Under the pieces are notes generated by a model that searched no databases, was not told the DNA's origin, and worked only from the letters and a program-made list of their open reading frames with translations. Both the position numbers and the translations under genes were made by a program. Shown one piece after another: positions 19,631-31,378 of a DNA stretch of 64,000 nucleotides; position 1 is the stretch's first letter; the number at the start of each line of letters is the position of its first letter. The DNA is from Candidatus Pantoea edessiphila (lineage in GTDB: Bacteria; Pseudomonadota; Gammaproteobacteria; Enterobacterales; Enterobacteriaceae). The stretch lies in the NCBI RefSeq assembly GCF_002933345.1, contig NZ_PDKR01000002.1, positions 1 through 64,000 of the forward strand. The letters run 5' to 3'.

Positions 19631-20743
19631 ATGCGAAAATTAACTCCTATTCTTTTATACAAAAAAGCTATAATAAAAGATAATTTTATGTTTAATAAAA
19701 TACAATATAAAACCATAAAATTATTAGATGACATACATAAAAATATGATTAATAATCAACTAATTAAAATATCAATTTTTAAAAAATCATTGTTATTTTT
19801 ATTGAAATTGATGCAAAAAGATAAAAGAAATATAAAAGGAGTTTATTTATGGGGAGATCCTGGTTGCGGTAAAACTTGGTTAATAAATTTATTTTTTCAA
19901 TCTATTAATGGAAATCGTAAACTTCATTTTGATTTTTATAGCTTAATGTTGTTTATTCATAAAAAATTAAAGATTCTTCAAGGTTTTAGTAATCCATTAT
20001 TAATTATTGCCGATCAATTTAAGTTAAAAATAGATATTTTGTTTATTGATGAATTTTATATATCTGATATTACTGATGCTGTGATAATTAGTAATTTAAT
20101 TATAGAACTATTTAAACGCAATATTATATTAATAATAACATCTAACTTTTCTCCAAATAATTTGTGTCATAATAAATTACAAAACAATTTTTTTTCATCA
20201 ATAAATGAAAAAATAAACAAACATTATCATATCATAAATATGAATTCTGGAATTGATTATAGAGCTCGTACTATAAAATCTATCTGTTTATGGAAATTTC
20301 CGCTTAATTTGAATACTTATAACTATATGGATAGAATATTTTATGATCTATCGGGGGATAAAATTAAAAAAAAATCAAATTTGAAAATTAATTATCGTAA
20401 TATGGTAGTGCTTGGAATTAGTAATAGAGTTTTATCAGTTGATTTTAATTCCATCTGTGGAGAAGGTCATAATCAACATGACTATGTTAAATTATCACGT
20501 TATTTCCATACCATATTAGTACACAACATTCCGATTATGACATATGATAATGAAAATATGGCAAAAAGATTCTTATTATTAATTGATGAATTGTATAGAA
20601 ATCATATTAAATTAGTAGTTTCAGCTGAAACTGACGAAGTCAATATTTATCAAGGCAAAAAATTAAAATTTGAATATAAACGTTGTTTATCACGTATTCA
20701 GGAAATGCAAAGTGATAAATATTTTTTGGCTAACAGTTATTGA
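19631..20743 (+). CDS. zapE: Cell-division ATPase ZapE
   Basis: An AFG1-type AAA ATPase that acts on FtsZ rings in E. coli. It has 370 residues (E. coli 375), with Walker A in GVYLWGDPGCGKTWL, Walker B in DILFIDEFYISDITDA and the sensor-like ITSNFSPNNL. GIDYRART, QHDYVKLSRYFHT, IKLVVSAE and the C-terminal KRCLSRIQEMQS are all conserved. The segment between about residues 200 and 280 is diverged and Lys/Asn-rich. It is upstream of rplM as in E. coli. No strong Shine-Dalgarno sequence is seen before the ATG. Confidence 0.93.
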   Translation: MRKLTPILLYKKAIIKDNFMFNKIQYKTIKLLDDIHKNMINNQLIKISIFKKSLLFLLKLMQKDKRNIKGVYLWGDPGCGKTWLINLFFQSINGNRKLHFDFYSLMLFIHKKLKILQGFSNPLLIIADQFKLKIDILFIDEFYISDITDAVIISNLIIELFKRNIILIITSNFSPNNLCHNKLQNNFFSSINEKINKHYHIINMNSGIDYRARTIKSICLWKFPLNLNTYNYMDRIFYDLSGDKIKKKSNLKINYRNMVVLGISNRVLSVDFNSICGEGHNQHDYVKLSRYFHTILVHNIPIMTYDNENMAKRFLLLIDELYRNHIKLVVSAETDEVNIYQGKKLKFEYKRCLSRIQEMQSDKYFLANSY

Positions 20744-20929
20744 TTTTATGAAAAATAAAAAATAAAATTCGATTTTTATATTTTAATTATTTATAATTTT
20801 ATAATTGGATAATTTACATCCAATTTTCAATTTTAAAGAAGTAATTTAAGTTTTTTACAAAAAAATCAATATTTTACTTAGATAATTGAAGATTTATAAC
20901 ATTAAACGCATATTTAGGTAAACTTTTTA

Positions 20930-21358
20930 ATGAAAACTTTTATGGCTAAACAAAAAAATGTTCAACATGATAATTATATTATTGATGCATCTGGGAAAAA
21001 TCTAGGTCGATTAGCAACTAAAATAGCATACCTTTTAAGAGGCAAACATAAAGTAGAATATACTCCACATGTTGATATTGGTGATTATATTATTGTCTTA
21101 AATGCTGAAAAGATTTTATTAACTGGTAATAAACGTTCTAACAAAATTTATTATCGCCATACTGGTTATATAGGTGGAATTAAAAAATCTACTTTTGAAG
21201 AAATGATTGTTCGTAATCCAGAACGAGTAATTAAAATAGCAGTTAAAGGAATGCTCCCGAAAACTAAATTGGGGGACGTTATGTATAGTAAGTTAAAAGT
21301 TTATATCGGGAATAATCATAAGCATGTAGCACAAAAACCTCATTTACTTAACATTTAA
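20930..21358 (+). CDS. rplM: 50S ribosomal protein L13
   Basis: L13 binds 23S rRNA early in 50S assembly. The length is exactly that of E. coli (142). Diagnostic segments are [48 protein letters not shown] and [12 protein letters not shown]. It is followed 19 bp later by rpsI, the usual rplM-rpsI operon. Confidence 0.98.
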   Translation: MKTFMAKQKNVQHDNYIIDASGKNLGRLATKIAYLLRGKHKVEYTPHVDIGDYIIVLNAEKILLTGNKRSNKIYYRHTGYIGGIKKSTFEEMIVRNPERVIKIAVKGMLPKTKLGDVMYSKLKVYIGNNHKHVAQKPHLLNI

Positions 21359-21377
21359 CATAATAGAGAAAAAATCA

Positions 21378-21776
21378 ATGGCTGAAATTCAGGGCTATAA
21401 TTATGGTACTGGTCGTCGAAAAAGTTCATCTGCGCGTGTATTCATTAAATCAGGTAGTGGAAATATTTTAATAAATAAACGTTCTTTAGAAAAATATTTT
21501 GGTAGAAAAACTGCTTGTATGATTGTGATGCAACCTTTAGATCTACTTCACTTAACTAATAAATTAGATTTATATATTACTGTTAAAGGTGGTGGTGTTT
21601 CAGGTCAAGCCGGAGCAATTCGTCACGGTATAACTCGTGCGTTATTAAAATATGATAATGGATTACATGAAGACCTACGTAAAGCAGGTTTCATTACTCG
21701 TGATGCTCGTCAAGTTGAACGTAAAAAAGTAGGTTTACGTAAAGCACGACGCAGTCCACAATTTTCAAAACGTTAA
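21378..21776 (+). CDS. rpsI: 30S ribosomal protein S9
   Basis: S9 contacts the head of the 30S subunit; its C-terminal tail reaches P-site tRNA. It has 132 residues (E. coli 130), with [36 protein letters not shown] and the invariant end [18 protein letters not shown]. It is the second gene of the L13-S9 operon, closed by an intrinsic terminator. Confidence 0.98.
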   Translation: MAEIQGYNYGTGRRKSSSARVFIKSGSGNILINKRSLEKYFGRKTACMIVMQPLDLLHLTNKLDLYITVKGGGVSGQAGAIRHGITRALLKYDNGLHEDLRKAGFITRDARQVERKKVGLRKARRSPQFSKR

Positions 21777-21813
21777 TTAATTTATTATTTAGAATAAGGA
21801 ACGTAATTAATAA

Positions 21814-21845
21814 AAAACCTGCAGAGCAGGTTTTCTCTTTTTTAA
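21814..21845 (+). terminator. Intrinsic terminator of rplM-rpsI
   Basis: AACCTGC (21816-21822) and GCAGGTT (21826-21832) form a stem with a three-base loop, preceded by an A tract and followed by TTCTCTTTTTT, a classic terminator. It lies 40 bp after the rpsI stop. Confidence 0.9.
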
Positions 21846-22007
21846 TTTAAAAATCAAGATAATATTTAAAATTTAGAATAATTATGCACTTATGGTTTAG
21901 ATATTATAAATAACTTTAATATTATTTTTAAAGTATAATTTAATATTTAACTCATATATAATTATGAAATTTGTTATTTATATTACTAATAATAATGGAG
22001 GTTTTTA

Positions 22008-22652
22008 ATGGCAGTAGCTGCTAATAAACGTTCAATAATGACGTTGTTTTCTGGTCCTGCTGATATTTTTAGTCATCAAGTTCGTATTGTATTAGCTGAA
22101 AAAGGTGTTAATGTAGAAATAGAGCAAGTTAAGATGGATAACTTACCTAAAGATCTAATCAAACTAAACCCATATGGAACTATTCCTACTCTTATAGACC
22201 GTGAATTAACATTATATGAATCACGCATTATAATGGAATATTTAGATGAAAGATTTCCACATCCACCATTAATGCCTGTCTATCCAATAGCGCGTGGAGA
22301 AAGTCGTTTAATAATACATCGTATAGATCGTGATTGGTATAGCATAGTTAATACTATAACAAATACTGCTGATATTAATGAAGCCCAATTGGCTTCTAAG
22401 AAGTTACGTGAAGAGCTACTTTCAATAGCTCCTTTATTCGACCATACGCAATTTTTTATGAGTGAAGAATTTAGTTTAGTAGACTGTTATTTAGCTCCGT
22501 TGCTTTGGCGTCTACCATTAATGGGTATAAACAAAGAAGAACTATATTCTAATTCTTTACAGGAATATATGAATCGAGTTTTTAATCGTCATTCTTTTGT
22601 AACTTCATTAACTGAAGTTGAACGTGAAATGCATTTTCAAATTAGGAGTTAG
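22008..22652 (+). CDS. sspA: Stringent starvation protein A
   Basis: A GST-fold protein that binds RNA polymerase in E. coli under starvation and acid stress. It has 214 residues (E. coli 212), with MTLFSGPADIFSHQVRIVLA, LYESRIIMEYLDERFPHPPL and EFSLVDCYLAPLLWRLP. Shine-Dalgarno TGGAGG precedes the ATG. The stop lies three bases before the sspB start, so the two genes are cotranscribed. Confidence 0.97.
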   Translation: MAVAANKRSIMTLFSGPADIFSHQVRIVLAEKGVNVEIEQVKMDNLPKDLIKLNPYGTIPTLIDRELTLYESRIIMEYLDERFPHPPLMPVYPIARGESRLIIHRIDRDWYSIVNTITNTADINEAQLASKKLREELLSIAPLFDHTQFFMSEEFSLVDCYLAPLLWRLPLMGINKEELYSNSLQEYMNRVFNRHSFVTSLTEVEREMHFQIRS

Positions 22653-22655
22653 TCT

Positions 22656-23117
22656 GTGGAAAATTCAAACATTACTAATGTTCGTCCTTATTTATTACGT
22701 GCTTTTTATGATTGGTTATTAGATAATCAATTAACACCTTATCTATTGGTTAATATTAATACACCTGAAATTGAAGTACCTCTTATATATACTTCTAATG
22801 GTCAAATTATCTTAAACGTTGAACCACAAGCAGTAAAAGATTTAAATTTAGGTAATGATTTTATTACATTTAATACAAGATTTCATGGTATTTCACACTA
22901 TATTAATCTTCCCATTAATTCTATTTTAGCAATTTATGCTCATGAAAACGGTATAGGTACTGTATTTGAATATGATAATCCATCAGATAAGAAAAATATA
23001 AATTTTCAAACTGATATAAAAAACTTACCGTTTAATAATAAATACTCTAATATCAAAGATAAAATTGACAAAAAAATTATTAACAAAAAACAACCTAAAT
23101 TTCGTGTTATAAAATAA
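22656..23117 (+). CDS. sspB: ClpXP adaptor SspB
   Basis: Delivers ssrA-tagged proteins to ClpXP. The start is GTG, giving MENSNITNVRPYLLRAFYDW, colinear with E. coli. The substrate-binding core has DWLLDNQLTPYL, NGQIILNVEPQAVKDL and LAIYAHENGIGTVFE. The linker after residue 110 is shorter and Lys/Asn-rich instead of acidic, but the extreme C terminus PKFRVIK resembles the ClpX-binding motif of E. coli (RPALRVVK). It has 153 residues (E. coli 165). Confidence 0.95.
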   Translation: MENSNITNVRPYLLRAFYDWLLDNQLTPYLLVNINTPEIEVPLIYTSNGQIILNVEPQAVKDLNLGNDFITFNTRFHGISHYINLPINSILAIYAHENGIGTVFEYDNPSDKKNINFQTDIKNLPFNNKYSNIKDKIDKKIINKKQPKFRVIK

Positions 23118-23403
23118 TTTATTATCTTTAATAAAGTATTTTATTATTTATTTTTCAATAAATTGTAAATATGAATAAAAGAGCATATAGAGATTAGTTT
23201 TGTATTAAAATGTTATTACTGTACTGTATTGAAATGAGCTTTGCTATTTTGTATTATGATACAAATATTTACTATTTTATAATTTGATACATTGGCAGTT
23301 ATATTGTTATTATAATATCTTATAAACTTCCATATAATAATTTTGATGCTTAGAATCATTAACTTTGTATCTATTCAGGTATATGTAAGAATTTTATATA
23401 CTT

Positions 23404-23451
23404 TGATAAATATATAGATATATCTGGTGATAAATATATAGATATATCTGG
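23404..23451 (+). repeat. Perfect 24-bp tandem duplication
   Basis: Two identical adjacent copies of a 24-bp unit starting TGATAAATATATAG and ending ATATCTGG. It is the longest of several perfect tandem duplications in the spacers of this window. Confidence 0.95.
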
Positions 23452-23487
23452 AATTTAATATATTACGTATATTAAAGCTAACAAAGC

Positions 23488-23509
23488 AACATACTTTTAA
23501 AAGTATGTT
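23488..23509. terminator. Perfect 22-bp palindrome, possible terminator
   Basis: AACATACTTTT is followed directly by its reverse complement AAAAGTATGTT. It can form a nine-base stem with a TTAA loop. It lies between sspB and lptB, which face each other, with no strong T tract on either side. The role is uncertain. Confidence 0.35.
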
Positions 23510-23725
23510 TATTGATTAATTGTTATTAATATAACCATTAATAACCTATTTTAAGATTTATACTAAAATATATTTATTAAGATTATTAAATTAATTTAAT
23601 TGAAAAATTATCAACAAATAATTTACAGGAAGTTAAATCAAAAAAAACTGGTATAAAAATAGTATATAATACAATAATATTTTATAGAAAATTAAGTTAT
23701 TTCATAATTTAAAATTATTGCTTTT

Positions 23726-24385
23726 TTAAGCATTTGAAATAATTTTTCCTTGACTTAGTAAATAAACTCTTCTACAGATATTGAATATTTTATTAATATT
23801 TACATCGGTAATTATTATACCTATTCCTGTATTTGCTAAATGACTAATGACTTTTTTTATTATATTTACTTCATTTTCATCCATGTTTGAAAATGGTTCA
23901 TCCATTATTATAAACTTGGGATTTGCAGTTACTGTACGAGCAATTTCTACAACTCTTCTATTTGCTCCATATAATTCACATCCCATATGTTTACGTAAGT
24001 ATTCTATTTGTAATTCTTTTATTAAATTATTAGCATAATACTGACGTTGTTTTTCATTAAAGTCTTCTCGAACCTGAAGTACAGCCATAATATTATCGTA
24101 AACACTTAATCGACGGAAAATAGATGGTTCTTTTGGAAGATATCCAATCCCAATTTTTCTACGATTATATAAAGATAAAGCACTTATATCATTATTGTCT
24201 ATAATAATTTTACCTTTATCAATTGGAACGATACCTATCAATATATAGCATATTATAGTTTTACCAGAACTATTAGGACCAGATAATCCAATAATTTCTC
24301 CGGATTTTATTTGCAAACTTAGGTTGTCTATTACATTTATTTTTTTATATATTTTAGTTAGTTTTTCTACAATTAATATTGACAT
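23726..24385 (-). CDS. lptB: LptB-like ABC ATPase, catalytic motifs degraded
   Basis: LptB powers LPS extraction from the inner membrane through LptFG. The 219-residue frame aligns to E. coli LptB (241) without gaps up to about residue 215, then stops about 20 residues early. Walker A (GPNSSGKT, Lys42) and Walker B with Glu163 (FIIMDEP) remain. The Q-loop Gln85 is Lys (YLPKEPS), the signature LSGGE at 138-142 is LYGAN, the D-loop is changed and the H-loop His195 is Val (ITDVN). These residues are needed for ATP hydrolysis and dimer closure in ABC proteins, so the enzyme is probably inactive or near pseudogene state. lptA and lptC are absent beside it, and lptFG are absent beside pepA. The conserved IFRRLSVYDNIMAVLQ supports the LptB assignment. 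Confidence 0.85.
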   Translation of the reverse strand: MSILIVEKLTKIYKKINVIDNLSLQIKSGEIIGLSGPNSSGKTIICYILIGIVPIDKGKIIIDNNDISALSLYNRRKIGIGYLPKEPSIFRRLSVYDNIMAVLQVREDFNEKQRQYYANNLIKELQIEYLRKHMGCELYGANRRVVEIARTVTANPKFIIMDEPFSNMDENEVNIIKKVISHLANTGIGIIITDVNINKIFNICRRVYLLSQGKIISNA

Positions 24386-24749
24386 AATTATTGATCTAAT
24401 TTATTTAATATATTCATAATATTAAATTAATTTTATTAACAAACATTAATTTAATAATTGATTTTTTTAATATTTTTTTAAATAAATAATTTTATTTAAT
24501 ACAATAGAATATAAAATTAACAATGATCTTGAATGATTTAATATAATTTAGTAAAATGACATTTTTGATTTATATTTGTTTCTTAATATATACCAAGAAA
24601 ATATATTTTGTTGGTATACAATTATTAACAAATATTATGTTTAATTAATAATGAATAATTATACAAATAAATTTAATAACTAGATATATTATAGAATCTA
24701 AAAATTTATTCAGATAGATTTGTTAAAAAACAAAGTGAAATAAATAAAA
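24386..24749. other. lptB-ibaG divergent gap
   Basis: AT-rich, with no supportable gene. In E. coli lptA, lptC, kdsC, kdsD, yrbG and the mla operon lie between lptB and ibaG. All are gone here and I could not recognise remnants. Promoters for the two divergent genes must be inside. Confidence 0.5.
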
Positions 24750-25007
24750 ATGAAAGATAGTGAAATTAAGAAATTGTTGATTACATCTTTACCTTTAGAA
24801 AAGGTTTATGTTAGTAGTGATAGTAGTAATTATTTCAAGATAATAGCTGTGGGTAAAATATTTAGTAAACTTAACTATGTTCAAAAACAACAATTAATTT
24901 ATAAACAATTGGCTAAATACATTTCAAACAATACAATTCATGCTATTTCCATAAAAACGTATACTCCTGAAGAATGGTCAAGTAATAAAGAGATAGGTAA
25001 TTTTTAA
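24750..25007 (+). CDS. ibaG: BolA-family protein IbaG
   Basis: A small BolA-like protein that partners with monothiol glutaredoxin in iron-sulfur handling. It has 85 residues, colinear with E. coli IbaG, with VYVSSDSSNYFKIIAVG, KKQQL-like YVQKQQLIYKQL and the conserved IHAISIKTYTPEEW, which contains the helix-turn-helix-like region. It lies 59 bp upstream of murA in the same direction, as in E. coli. Confidence 0.94.
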   Translation: MKDSEIKKLLITSLPLEKVYVSSDSSNYFKIIAVGKIFSKLNYVQKQQLIYKQLAKYISNNTIHAISIKTYTPEEWSSNKEIGNF

Positions 25008-25042
25008 TTATTGAGTGTATATATTATTATAATCTATCATAG

Positions 25043-26329
<1,287 letters not shown>

Positions 26330-26337
26330 CTTAATTA

Positions 26338-27306
26338 TTAATAAGTTCTTTGTACCAAAATATTCGCAAGTGATCTTAATGCATCACTCCATGGATTTTC
26401 AGGAATTACTCTCAATGCTTGTATAGCCTTATTTATCTCATATTCTGCTCTTTTACGTGTCCATTCCAATGAACCATATTGGCTCATTATTTTTAATATC
26501 TGATCCATCAAATCACTACTACCTTGCTCAATTGCTATACGAATCATTTTTTTTTGTTCTAATGAGCTATTTTGTATTGCATGTAATAAAGGAAATGTAA
26601 GTTTCCCTTCTTCTAAGTCATTACCTATCTTTTTTCCTGTTTTTTCGATATTTGAGTTATAATCTAAAATGTCGTCGATTAATTGAAAGGCAACACCTAT
26701 ATGGAATCCATAAATTTTTAGTGCTTTTTCTTGTAATGGATCTGCATTTGCAATAATGCAGGAAGTTTGTGCTGCAGCTTCAAATAAATGAGCAGTTTTT
26801 CTATAAATAACGTTCATGTAATTTTCTTCAGAAATATTTACATTATTGCAATTTATTAATTGTAAAATTTCTCCTTCAACTATCGAATTTATTGTTTCAG
26901 ATATTAATGATATAATTTTCATAGACCCTATGCTAACCATCATTTGAAAAACTTTAGTATAAATAAAGTCTCCTACTAATACACTAGATGAATTACCAAA
27001 TTTTATATTAGCTGCTGTTTTACCGCGACGAAGACGAGATTCATCAATCACATCATCATGTAATAATGTTGCAGTATGAATCAATTCTATCATTGCTGCA
27101 TTAATTATATGTAATCTACCTTGATAACCAATAGAAAGGGCGGATAACAAAGCTACTATAGGTCTTATACGCTTACCTCCGCTATTAATAATATGAGAAC
27201 CCAACTCATTAATAAGCGATACACTAGAATCCAACTGATTAAAAATGGCTCTGTCAACATCTTTTATGTCTTTTTCAATTAGAGTGTTAATTTGTTTTAA
27301 ATTCAT
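26338..27306 (-). CDS. ispB: Octaprenyl diphosphate synthase IspB
   Basis: Makes the C40 side chain of quinones. It has 322 residues (E. coli 323). The first aspartate-rich motif is LLHDDVIDES (Asp84, Asp85, Asp88) and the second is QLIDDILDY (Asp211, Asp212, Asp215); GGKRIRP and a Lys in IGNDLEEGKLTFPL are also present. It is convergent with murA, eight bases apart, and divergent from rplU, as in E. coli. Confidence 0.97.
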   Translation of the reverse strand: MNLKQINTLIEKDIKDVDRAIFNQLDSSVSLINELGSHIINSGGKRIRPIVALLSALSIGYQGRLHIINAAMIELIHTATLLHDDVIDESRLRRGKTAANIKFGNSSSVLVGDFIYTKVFQMMVSIGSMKIISLISETINSIVEGEILQLINCNNVNISEENYMNVIYRKTAHLFEAAAQTSCIIANADPLQEKALKIYGFHIGVAFQLIDDILDYNSNIEKTGKKIGNDLEEGKLTFPLLHAIQNSSLEQKKMIRIAIEQGSSDLMDQILKIMSQYGSLEWTRKRAEYEINKAIQALRVIPENPWSDALRSLANILVQRTY

Positions 27307-27534
27307 TTCTCTTGTCTTTCTTTATTTTATTATTAACTATTATTAATCAAATTATTGTTTAATATACTTTATATTATATATAATTTATTTAATAAATAAT
27401 ATTGAATTTTTATTTTATATAATATTGTTTGATTATACTATTGTTTTAATTTAACAGTTTGTGTAAAATTCGATTTTTTATGAAGAATAATATTCTAATT
27501 AAATAACTAAAATAATAATTAAGGTAAAATTTAT

Positions 27535-27846
27535 ATGTATGCTATTTTTCAAAGTGGTGGCAAACAATATAAGGCGACTGAAGGACAGATCATTAGATTG
27601 GAAAAATTAGATGTTAAAACTGGAAATTTTATCAAATTCAATAATATTTTAATGATTTCAGGCGACAAATGCTTAAAAGTTGGCACACCATTTGTCTTGA
27701 ACAGTAATATTAATGCAGAAATTATTAATCATGGGCGTGATAAGAAGATTAAAATTATTAAGTTTCGTCGTCGTAAACATTACCGTAAACAACAAGGACA
27801 CCGTCAATGGTTTACTGATGTTAAAATTGTTAACATTAACTTTTAA
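27535..27846 (+). CDS. rplU: 50S ribosomal protein L21
   Basis: L21 binds 23S rRNA. It has 103 residues as in E. coli, starting [18 protein letters not shown] and ending with [22 protein letters not shown]. It is followed 15 bp later by rpmA, then obgE, the standard cluster. Confidence 0.98.
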   Translation: MYAIFQSGGKQYKATEGQIIRLEKLDVKTGNFIKFNNILMISGDKCLKVGTPFVLNSNINAEIINHGRDKKIKIIKFRRRKHYRKQQGHRQWFTDVKIVNINF

Positions 27847-27861
27847 AAGAGGATTTTAAAA

Positions 27862-28119
27862 TTGGCACATAAAAAAGCTGGTGGTTCATCTAGAAATGGG
27901 CGTGATTCTCATTCAAAACGCCTAGGTGTAAAGTGCTTTGGTGGCGAGTATGTTGTAGCTGGAAATATTATTATTAGACAAAGAGGTACTAAGTTTCATG
28001 CTGGTAAAAATGTAGGATGCGGTCGAGATCATACCTTATTCGCTCTTACAAATGGAAAAATTAAATTTGAGGTTAAAGGATCAAAAAATCGTAAATACGT
28101 TAATGTAATTAATTTATAA
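27862..28119 (+). CDS. rpmA: 50S ribosomal protein L27
   Basis: L27 reaches the peptidyl-transferase centre with its N-terminal tail. The start codon is TTG, directly followed by the conserved [15 protein letters not shown], with AGAGGA at good spacing upstream. It has 85 residues, exactly as in E. coli; [20 protein letters not shown] is diagnostic. The rare TTG initiation in a ribosomal protein gene is notable. Confidence 0.97.
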   Translation: MAHKKAGGSSRNGRDSHSKRLGVKCFGGEYVVAGNIIIRQRGTKFHAGKNVGCGRDHTLFALTNGKIKFEVKGSKNRKYVNVINL

Positions 28120-28196
28120 ATTATTACTATTATTGATAAGTGAATTAATTGTCATTCACTAATTCAATCTATGATTGATGTACTTAAAAATAGTAG

Positions 28197-29222
<1,026 letters not shown>

Positions 29223-29258
29223 AATAATAGATTTTAGTTTTTATATTAACAATATTAA

Positions 29259-29282
29259 ATTGAGTAATTGAGTAATTGAGTA
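29259..29282 (+). repeat. 8-bp unit in three perfect tandem copies
   Basis: ATTGAGTA is repeated three times without mismatch in the obgE-greA spacer. Confidence 0.93.
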
Positions 29283-29406
29283 AAACATCGACTCAATGTG
29301 TGTTCTTTTGTTTTGAGTTGTTTAATAATCAAGCTTTTTATCTATTTTAATTTTAGTTTTTAAAATAATGATTATAGTTATATTTAAATATATTTATTAT
29401 ATTATT

Positions 29407-29442
29407 ATGTAATAAGTTAAAGTAATGTAATAAGTTAAAGTA
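29407..29442 (+). repeat. Perfect 18-bp tandem duplication
   Basis: ATGTAATAAGTTAAAGTA occurs twice in direct succession in the obgE-greA spacer. Confidence 0.95.
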
Positions 29443-30006
29443 AAAATTTTACTTTGTAAAGTATACAATTAAAAAACTCTTTGTCGATTATATAAAAATA
29501 TTATTTAATAATATACAATATATTTCATATATTTATATATTAATTTGATATATATAAGTTATATTAATTAGAGTTGTCATTACTTTTTATATAATGTTCT
29601 CTGTAAACAAACATATATTATTACATTTATAGTTATATTTAATAAATAAATTTTAATGCAAAATTAAGCAAAAAAGATATTTTTATGACATTGATTTTAT
29701 TAATAAAACCATAAAGAAACATATCATATTATATTATAAACAATGAAAACTAATCAAATTACTTTAAAATATAATATATTAAATTCAGAAAAATATTATA
29801 AAAACATAAAATTTATAAAAAGCTAATTATTTTAATTGGAGATGATAAATTATAAAATTTTATTACCTAATAATATTTTACAAATATAATTGTTTTATTT
29901 ATAAAATGATAGTTAAGGAGAGGCAATATTCTCTTAAAGAACACTTTCTTTAACCACTGATCAGGAGAAATAATTAAGATAGATGAGAAAATAAGGAAAT
30001 CATTAA

Positions 30007-30483
30007 ATGAATCAAATTCCAATGACCTTAAAAGGTGTTGAAAAGTTAAGAAAAGAGCTAAATGAACTAAAAACTATTAAACGTCCCCGTATCATCGCTT
30101 CTATAGCTGAAGCACGTGAATATGGAGATTTAAAGGAAAATGCAGAATATCATGCTGCTCGTGAAGAGCAAGAATTTTGTGAAAGTCGTATTAAGGAAAT
30201 TCAAATAAAACTCTCTAATGCTCAGATAATTGATATTACTCAAATACCAAACACCGGACGTGTAATCTTTGGTTCAACAGTAAGCATTATTAATATTAAT
30301 ACAAATGAACAATTTACTTACAGAATTGTAGGTGATGATGAAGCTGATTTTAAAAAAAATTTAATATCTATAAATTCACCTATGGCTAGGGGTTTAATTA
30401 GCAAAAAATCTAACGATGTTGCAATGATTAAAACTCCAGGTGGTGATGTGAAATATAAAATTTTAAATGTTGAATATCTTTAG
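30007..30483 (+). CDS. greA: Transcript cleavage factor GreA
   Basis: Rescues backtracked RNA polymerase. It has 158 residues, as in E. coli. The N-terminal coiled coil carries [20 protein letters not shown], including the acidic tip that reaches the polymerase active site. The C-terminal FKBP-like domain has [13 protein letters not shown] and [10 protein letters not shown]. It is a single-gene unit closed by a strong terminator. Confidence 0.98.
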   Translation: MNQIPMTLKGVEKLRKELNELKTIKRPRIIASIAEAREYGDLKENAEYHAAREEQEFCESRIKEIQIKLSNAQIIDITQIPNTGRVIFGSTVSIININTNEQFTYRIVGDDEADFKKNLISINSPMARGLISKKSNDVAMIKTPGGDVKYKILNVEYL

Positions 30484-30525
30484 AAATTAATGTGTTAAAA
30501 AATTAATTATAAAATATGACAGAAA

Positions 30526-30550
30526 AGGCTACGGAAGCGTGGCCTTTTTG
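30526..30550 (+). terminator. Intrinsic terminator of greA
   Basis: AGGCTACG (30526-30533) pairs with CGTGGCCT (30538-30545) with one G-T pair and a GAAG tetraloop, preceded by an A run and followed by five T residues. It lies 42 bp after the greA stop. Confidence 0.9.
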
Positions 30551-31378
30551 ATTAATTAAAATAAATAATATTTGATATGCTTTTATTAAAATTTATTTTT
30601 CTTTATAACATAATTTCCAATATATTAATTAAATTATTTTATCAATTTAATATTGATAATTGTTCATTCTATTTAGTTTTATTAGAGTAAAATAATAATT
30701 TTAATATCTTTCTTGAATATTTAAGATTAATCTTAAATTTTTCTATAAAGGGATTGAAAATAGATACTTCTATCGCCATTTCTTTTTTATAACTATAAAA
30801 ATTTTTCAAAACCTAATTAGGTTAAGATTTAAATATATCTATATAATATAGTTACCTTATAAATAACGTATAAATCATAATTTAAACTTTAAATATTTTG
30901 TCTATTTTAGAATTAAATAATAATATCGAGATTTAATATGTTATAAAATTTTATTTTCTTTAAATTTTTACAAAAAATATTATTTTTTCTTAAAATTTAC
31001 ATCTGATTTATAAAAATAAATATATTAAAGATTGTTTTGCTAACTGTGAAATAGAAATTGGAAATCTTATAAATTTTATTTTAATGTTAGAAAATAGATT
31101 AATATAATACATTAATTAATATATTATATTATTTTAGGGATTATGATGAACTATGATATTTTAGGAATAAATGAATATTTATAAGTATTGTATTAAGTTA
31201 TATCAATATATAGATATAATTATTAAACTTAAGTATTGGATTTTTGCATAAATTACATGATATTAAAATCAAGTAAAATAGATAAAATTTAAATAAGTAG
31301 GTATTTAAATTCCAAAGGTAACAGAATGATAATACTACTATATCTATTAACATGTGTTGCAACGTTGAGGTTAATCCT
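30551..31378. other. Gene-free greA-ftsH gap
   Basis: AT-rich, with no supportable gene. In E. coli yhbY and rlmE (ftsJ) occupy this interval; both are absent and no remnant was recognised. The ftsH promoter must lie here, unless ftsH depends on distant read-through. Confidence 0.5.

Larger units (their letters stand above)
23118..23725. other. Gene-free gap with tandem repeat and palindrome
   Basis: No gene is supportable. The gap holds a 24-bp tandem duplication (23404-23451) and a perfect 22-bp palindrome (23488-23509). In E. coli this point joins two distant neighbourhoods (sspB and the lpt-murA region), so intervening genes were lost. Confidence 0.5.
29223..30006. other. Gene-free gap with short tandem repeats
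   Basis: No supportable gene. It contains an 8-bp unit repeated three times (29259-29282) and an 18-bp tandem duplication (29407-29442). In E. coli dacB lies here on the opposite strand; I could not recognise a remnant. The greA promoter and leader must lie at the right end. Confidence 0.5.
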
